Source: Herbaspirillum sp. alder98
Lineage (GTDB): Bacteria; Pseudomonadota; Gammaproteobacteria; Burkholderiales; Burkholderiaceae_D
DNA length: 64,000 nt
Assembly (NCBI RefSeq): GCF_020179755.1
Contig: NZ_JAIUCY010000013.1
Span: forward strand, 1-64,000
Reading direction: 5' to 3'
Positions 59,748-64,000 of this stretch are shown here, piece after piece; position 1 is the first letter of the stretch; each line of letters starts with the position of its first letter. The position numbers and the translations under genes are program-made. The notes under the pieces were generated by a model. That model was not told the DNA's origin and did no database searches. It was given only the letters and a program-made list of their open reading frames with translations.

Positions 59748-60716
59748 TCAGTGATCCTGGTCGGCCTCATCCACATCGTGGCCTTCGACTTCCAGCATGA
59801 CCGAGTCGTCACCGATGTTGCGTCGGTGATAGCCGATACAGGCCCGACGAAACACCTGGGCGGTGTAGCGGATTACCGGCCGGGCATCGATCAGGTGCCA
59901 CTGCGAGATCACCATCGGCTTCGGTTCGGGCAGCCCCAGCTGGACCAGCTCGCCACTGCGCAATTCTTCCTTGACCAGCAGTCCCGGCACCACCGCCACG
60001 CCGAGTCCCTCCTTGACCAGCGACACCAGGGCGGCCAGCGATGGCGTGCTGGCGATGCGGACATCGGCCGCTGCGATGGCATGGCTGGCGGCCATCTTGT
60101 GGATCAGGTTGACCGTGACGTTGTAGGGCGCCGAGTTGCTCATCTGCGTCATCAACGGGTGGCGGAAGACTTCGGCGACATCGGCCTCGGGCGCCAGCAG
60201 CCCGCTGCGCGATACCCAACGGTTCTTCAGCGACAGCAGGTTCTCGCTGACGATGTGGGGGCCAATCGGATCGAGCCCGATGCAGATGATCAGGTCCAGC
60301 TCGCCATCGGCCAGGCGGCGGATCAGGTTGGACGTCAGGTCCACGGTGAGGTCGATCTCGATGCCGGGGTAGAGGGCGCGCATCTGCCGCATGAAATCCG
60401 GCAGCAGCGTCAGCACCACGGTCTCGATGATGCCCACCCGGACCCGTCCCGAAATGACCTCCGATTGTTGCGCTGCTTCGCGTAATTCCGCGACCGCCTT
60501 GAGCACCGTTTCGGCATAGGGGCGCAAGCGGCGACCGGCGTCGGTCAGGGTCAGGGCATTTTGCGTTTTCTCGAACAGCTCCACCCCCAGTTCTTCCTCC
60601 AGGCTGCGAATCCGGACCGAGATGGTGCTGGGCGTGGCGTGCAGTCTTTCCGCCACGCGTCGGAGTTGCGGCGTGCGCGCCAGTTCGATGAAGGTTTCGA
60701 GGAATCTGCTGTTCAT
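59748..60716 (-). CDS. LysR-family regulator of the dehydratase operon
   Basis: A 322-residue LysR regulator. Helix region: RTPQLRRVAERLHATPSTISVRIRSLEEELGVELFEK. The start at 60716 gives the normal LysR N-terminus (MNSRFLETFIELAR); a frame continues upstream to 60884 but is not family-like. It is divergent from the dehydratase operon at 61022, and a 9-bp dyad with a T-N11-A core lies at 60862-60886, so it probably controls that operon. The co-inducer is unknown. Confidence 0.9.
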   Translation of the reverse strand: MNSRFLETFIELARTPQLRRVAERLHATPSTISVRIRSLEEELGVELFEKTQNALTLTDAGRRLRPYAETVLKAVAELREAAQQSEVISGRVRVGIIETVVLTLLPDFMRQMRALYPGIEIDLTVDLTSNLIRRLADGELDLIICIGLDPIGPHIVSENLLSLKNRWVSRSGLLAPEADVAEVFRHPLMTQMSNSAPYNVTVNLIHKMAASHAIAAADVRIASTPSLAALVSLVKEGLGVAVVPGLLVKEELRSGELVQLGLPEPKPMVISQWHLIDARPVIRYTAQVFRRACIGYHRRNIGDDSVMLEVEGHDVDEADQDH

Positions 60717-61021
60717 AGGGTTTCGTGCATGCACTAAATGCGGGAATTTTCTGCACCGGAAATGGTACTGCCAAGGTGCCGTCGATGATGCCGGATCGCA
60801 AGCACGGTCGCATCGCAGCCTCGCCGCTGGCCGCGCGGCGAATACTGCGCAGCACCATTTTGGGTGTTCGTTTTTATCGAACACCCTTGTAGTTTATTTC
60901 TTGATGGACGCCACGACCATCACTTTCTATAGTCCTCGCCAAGCCAGTGCCGACGCGCATTACCAGTGTGTCCGGCCAATCTGGACGCCCACTTCCCGGA
61001 CACATCAACGAGGACTGAACC
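60717..61021. other. 305-base divergent region, LysR / dehydratase operon
   Basis: No gene is seen. It holds a gtgcatgcac palindrome at 60725-60734, nine bases from the LysR start, and the strong dyad at 60862-60886. TATAGT at about 60929 is a plausible -10 box for the operon, with only a weak -35 match before it. Confidence 0.5.
60862..60886. promoter_or_regulatory. LysR-type dyad before the dehydratase operon
   Basis: gggtgttcg and cgaacaccc form a perfect 9-bp inverted repeat around tttttat, containing a T-N11-A LysR core. It lies 136 bases before the operon start. Confidence 0.6.
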
Positions 61022-62047
61022 ATGCTGCAATCGCCACCGCAAGTTGCGCTCACTGCGCAGCACTTCGAAGAGATCGGCGCGCCTTCCATCGACGCCATCG
61101 CTGCCGCCGCCAAACGGATCGCGCCTTATGCCAGCAACACGCCGTTGCTGGAAAGCCCCGCCATCAATGCCCTGACCGGCGCCCGCGTACTGTTCAAGGC
61201 CGAGGTGCTGCAACAGGCAGGTTCGTTCAAGTTTCGTGGCGCTTGCAACCGCTTGCTGCAATTGAGCGCAGCGCAGAAAGCGGCGGGCGTGGTGGCTTTT
61301 TCGTCGGGCAATCATGCCCTGGCGATTTCGACCGTGGCGCGCATGCTGGACATCGCCGCCACCATCCTGATGCCCTCGGATGCGCCGCGCACCAAGATCG
61401 AAGGCGCACGGCGCAACGGCGCCACCGTGCGCCTGTATGACCGCAAGACCGAGGACCGCGAGGCCATCGGCGCCGAGATCGCCGGTGCCAGCGGGGCCGT
61501 GATCGTGCCACCTTACGACGATCCTTTCATCATGACCGGCCAGGCCACCGTGGGCCTGGAGACGGTCGAGGCCGCGCGCGCCGGCGGCGTCACCCTCGAC
61601 GCAGTGCTGGCCGCCTGCAGCGGCGGCGGCCTGGTCGCCGGCGTGGCGTCGGCGGTGCGTGCGCTGTCGCCCGCCACCCGGGTGTATGCGGTGGAACCGG
61701 CCGAGTTCAACGAGCTGCAACGCTCGCTGGCCAGTGGCCAACCGGAAAAGAACCCGCCTGATGCCCGCTCGATCTGCGATGCACTGCAGGTCGCCAGTCC
61801 CGGCAAGCTGACTTTTCCGGTCAATCGCGCCTTGCTCGCAGGCAGCCTGTCGGTGACGGATGACGAGGTACGACACGCCATGCGCGTCGCCTTCGAGCAC
61901 CTGAAGCTGGTGGTCGAGCCAGGTGGCGCGGTGGGCCTGGCGGCAGTATTGGCCGGCAAGTTCGATCTCGCCGGCAAGACCATCGCAGTCGTGTTGAGCG
62001 GCGGCAATGTCGACGCCGACATGTTCGCCGGCGTGATTCATCCCTGA
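61022..62047 (+). CDS. PLP-dependent threonine/serine dehydratase-family enzyme
   Basis: A 341-residue fold-type II PLP enzyme. PLP Lys in QQAGSFKFRGACNRL (near 66), substrate loop FSSGNHALAISTVARM, phosphate-binding glycines in LAACSGGGLVAGVAS, and LSGGNVD at the C-terminus. It lacks the ACT regulatory domain of biosynthetic IlvA, so it is catabolic. Relatives include threonine dehydratase, serine racemase and threo-3-hydroxyaspartate ammonia-lyase. Dehydration yields an unstable enamine/imine, the natural target of the RidA protein encoded two genes downstream. First gene of the operon. There is no strong ribosome binding site (acgaggactgaacc). Confidence 0.88.
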   Translation: MLQSPPQVALTAQHFEEIGAPSIDAIAAAAKRIAPYASNTPLLESPAINALTGARVLFKAEVLQQAGSFKFRGACNRLLQLSAAQKAAGVVAFSSGNHALAISTVARMLDIAATILMPSDAPRTKIEGARRNGATVRLYDRKTEDREAIGAEIAGASGAVIVPPYDDPFIMTGQATVGLETVEAARAGGVTLDAVLAACSGGGLVAGVASAVRALSPATRVYAVEPAEFNELQRSLASGQPEKNPPDARSICDALQVASPGKLTFPVNRALLAGSLSVTDDEVRHAMRVAFEHLKLVVEPGGAVGLAAVLAGKFDLAGKTIAVVLSGGNVDADMFAGVIHP

Positions 62048-62077
62048 AGTCTCCTGTTATCTATTGCGGAACCTACC

Positions 62078-63148
62078 ATGCTCGACAAGAACTCCAATCG
62101 CTACACCAACGTGTCACGCACCATCGACGACTTCATGCGCCTCGACTACACCGGCGTGGGCCTCATCGGCAAGCTCTACCAGGCGCTGCAGAAGCGTCAA
62201 CCCGGCTATTGCTGCATGGGCGCCGCGGAGCGCCTGGTCGAGACCGCTCGCGCCAACCCCAATGCGCCGATGCTGATCGCCACCGGCTTTCCCGAAGGCG
62301 GCGGGGTGCCCGAGACCGATGGCCCGGTGGGCGCTGCGCTGCTGGCGCGCGCGCTGTTCATGGGATTGGGTGTGATTTCGGTGATCGTCGTCGATGAAGA
62401 CTGGGTCGACATGATGACTTCCACCTGCATGGGCGCGGGCATGTCGCCGCGTCCGTTGCCGGCCTCGGGCGAGGCGGCGCCCATCGAATTCCTGCGCCCG
62501 GTGTACATCAAGAGCGTGCCCAAGGATGCCGTTGGCTGTCACCGCATCGGTGACGAGCTGCTGCGTGTGACCGCACCATCGCTGCTGCTGTCGATCGAAC
62601 GTCCGGGTTGCAACAGCAACGGCTTGTATCACGGCCTGGGCGGGCGGCCGCTGGATGGCATGGTGGGCGACCTCGACTACCTGTTTCGCCAGGCCAGGAC
62701 GCAAGGCATTCCTACCATCGGCATCGGGGACGGCGGCAACGAATTGGGCATGGGGGTGATCGCCGAAGACCTGCCGGGGTTCTCTCCCAAGGCGGTGGAC
62801 TGCGGCATTCCCGGTCGCGGTGGCGTCGGCGCGGCTACTGCCGCCGACTGGCTGGTGGTTTCCAACGTTTCCAACTGGGGCGCCACCGGTATCATCGCAG
62901 CGCTTTCGGCCCTGCTGGAAAATCCACACGTCTTCCACGAGCCTGAACTCGAGGTGCGCGCCACCGAACAGTGTGTATTCAACGGTGGGGTGGATGGCAT
63001 GTTCATGGCGCCGGAACCGGCCAACGATGGCATTCACGTCAGGGAATGGGAGGGGATGGTGCGCAGCCTGCGCGGTAGCGTGCTGCGCGCCATGGGGCAT
63101 TCGATCAACTGGAAGGGCGACCAGGGCGACTGGAGGCAACTCAAATGA
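62078..63148 (+). CDS. DUF4392 / D-glutamate cyclase-like protein
   Basis: A 356-residue protein matching the C-terminal domain of D-glutamate cyclase (DUF4392), which in animals converts D-glutamate to 5-oxo-D-proline. Blocks include IATGFPEGGGVPETDGPVGA, SIERPGCNSNGLYHGLGG, IPTIGIGDGGNELGMGVIAE and VSNVSNWGATGIIAAL. Many Gly and Asp residues are conserved. It starts 30 bases after the dehydratase stop; its stop overlaps the RidA start by four bases. Bacterial stand-alone members are poorly characterised. In this operon it may process a D-amino acid or hydroxy amino acid related to the dehydratase substrate. Confidence 0.82.
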   Translation: MLDKNSNRYTNVSRTIDDFMRLDYTGVGLIGKLYQALQKRQPGYCCMGAAERLVETARANPNAPMLIATGFPEGGGVPETDGPVGAALLARALFMGLGVISVIVVDEDWVDMMTSTCMGAGMSPRPLPASGEAAPIEFLRPVYIKSVPKDAVGCHRIGDELLRVTAPSLLLSIERPGCNSNGLYHGLGGRPLDGMVGDLDYLFRQARTQGIPTIGIGDGGNELGMGVIAEDLPGFSPKAVDCGIPGRGGVGAATAADWLVVSNVSNWGATGIIAALSALLENPHVFHEPELEVRATEQCVFNGGVDGMFMAPEPANDGIHVREWEGMVRSLRGSVLRAMGHSINWKGDQGDWRQLK

Positions 63149-63639
63149 GTGTGCCCCCGATCCTGTCGGTTGCCGCGGCCCAGATCGAGACGCGCCTGGC
63201 CACACTTGGGCTGGCATTGCCGACGCCCAGCGTGCCCCGGGGAAGCTATGTGCCCTGGGTCAGGAGCGGCGCCCTGGTGTTCGTGGCCGGGCAGGGCCCG
63301 CGCCTGGACGGCAGGCTGCTGCATGCCGGCCAGGTCGGCATCGATCTCGACCTCGAACAGGCCCGCGACGCGGCGCGCCTCTGTGCGCTGAACCTGGTGG
63401 CGCAACTCAGGAGTGCCTGCCAGGGCGACCTGGGGCGGGTGACGCAAGTAGTGCGCCTGGCCGGCGTGGTCAATGCGGCCATCGGCTTCAGCGATCACGC
63501 CAAGGTGCTCGATGGCGCCTCCGACCTGATGCATCAGCTATTCCAGGAACGGGGTTTGCATGTCCGCATGGCGACGGGAGCTTCATCGTTGCCGTCGAAC
63601 ATGGCAGTGGAGATCGAAGCGGTGTTCGAGATCGCGTGA
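63145..63639 (+). CDS. RidA-family (YjgF) reactive imine deaminase-like protein
   Basis: A 164-residue RidA-superfamily protein. Members hydrolyse enamine/imine intermediates such as 2-aminoacrylate released by PLP dehydratases. The signature region reads VRMATGASSLPSNMAVEIEA, retaining the Arg that binds the substrate carboxylate. The N-terminal part carries GSYVPWVRSGALVFVAGQGP. It is longer than E. coli RidA (128 aa) and resembles the operon-specific Rid groups. The ATG overlaps the previous stop (ATGA). Linkage to a dehydratase strongly suggests pathway-specific imine clearance. Confidence 0.88.
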   Translation: MSVPPILSVAAAQIETRLATLGLALPTPSVPRGSYVPWVRSGALVFVAGQGPRLDGRLLHAGQVGIDLDLEQARDAARLCALNLVAQLRSACQGDLGRVTQVVRLAGVVNAAIGFSDHAKVLDGASDLMHQLFQERGLHVRMATGASSLPSNMAVEIEAVFEIA

Positions 63640-63715
63640 CGACGCTGATGACAAGTGTCCGGCGCTCGATGGCGGCGGACGATCAACCAAACAGAAAGCA
63701 AACCGGAAGGGAAAC

Positions 63716-64000
63716 ATGAGCACACTCACCATGGCCACCGATTTCGATACGCCATCCAGGACGGCGGTCTATCGCAAGGTCGCATTTCGCATCATGCCGT
63801 TTCTCATGTTGTGCTACGTGGCGGCGTATCTGGACCGCATCAACATCGGCTTCGCCAAGCTGCATATGCTCAATGACCTGGGCTTCAGCGAAACCGCCTA
63901 TGGCCTGGGCGCTGGCCTGTTCTTCATCGGTTACCTGTTGTTCGAGGTACCCAGCAACTTGTTGATGATGCGCATCGGCGCCCGCAAGACTATCTCGCGC
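63716..64000 (+). CDS. MFS transporter, ACS family (truncated by the window end)
   Basis: The first 95 codons of a major facilitator permease, open to the end of the window. GGAAGG lies before the ATG at 63716. Residues show the ACS-family start: FRIMPFLMLCYVAAYLDRIN in helix 1 and GLGAGLFFIGYLLFEVPSNL in helix 2, then RIGARKTISR. It follows the RidA gene by 76 bases and is likely the substrate importer for the dehydratase pathway. The 3' part lies outside the window. Confidence 0.9.
   Translation, partial: MSTLTMATDFDTPSRTAVYRKVAFRIMPFLMLCYVAAYLDRINIGFAKLHMLNDLGFSETAYGLGAGLFFIGYLLFEVPSNLLMMRIGARKTISR

Overview
The window is about 63% GC, densely coded on both strands, and looks like chromosomal DNA of a versatile soil- or plant-associated betaproteobacterium. 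Family content (DUF4148 protein, Burkholderiales-type porin, PACE efflux pump with divergent LysR gene, many LysR regulators, MFS carboxylate carriers, beta-ketoadipate genes) points to Burkholderiales, most likely Oxalobacteraceae and perhaps Herbaspirillum. That placement is inferred from gene content, not from a marker gene. No rRNA, tRNA, insertion sequence, prophage or CRISPR array was seen.

Layout. 1-2.6 kb: chemoreceptor and a small exported NTF2-like protein. 2.7-9.4 kb: GntR regulator divergent from uronate dehydrogenase (udh), then a polar amino-acid-type ABC transporter and, after a strong terminator, a D-amino-acid dehydrogenase-like flavoprotein. One 14-bp motif recurs in front of udh and in front of the transporter. 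9.4-12.3 kb: an isochorismatase-family hydrolase broken by an in-frame amber codon, then a flavin monooxygenase and a sulfonate-type binding protein. 12.4-22 kb: SNF2 helicase, several very small proteins, an MFS carrier and a large PAS-rich hybrid histidine kinase. 22-24 kb: HypT-like LysR regulator and ornithine cyclodeaminase-family enzyme. 24.1-40 kb: a type I secretion pair (HlyD and HlyB types), two paralogous RTX proteins, and a complete catechol branch of the beta-ketoadipate pathway (catB, catC, catA, pcaD; then pcaI, pcaJ, pcaF), with recognisable BenM/CatM-type and PcaR-type operator sites.

40-50 kb: MobA-like nucleotidyltransferase, Lrp regulator with EamA exporter, porin, an SDR lacking its catalytic Tyr/Lys pair, a DsbB-like membrane protein without the redox cysteines paired with a 52-residue DUF5993 protein, a 3-hydroxyacyl-CoA dehydrogenase-like enzyme, LysR plus PACE efflux pump, and an orphan spore-coat-U protein. 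50-60 kb: manganese-type superoxide dismutase, MocR and PaiB-type regulators, D-lactate dehydrogenase, ArsR regulator with an old yellow enzyme, and a NarL-type two-component pair overlapping by 91 bases. 59.7-64 kb: LysR regulator divergent from a likely operon of PLP-dependent dehydratase, D-glutamate-cyclase-like protein, RidA protein and an MFS carrier cut by the window end.

The most interesting items are the dehydratase/cyclase-like/RidA/MFS operon, the cysteine-free DsbB-like/DUF5993 pair, the two internally duplicated RTX proteins near a type I secretion pair, three paired-hairpin repeat elements whose outer arms differ between copies yet stay complementary, and the amber-interrupted hydrolase.
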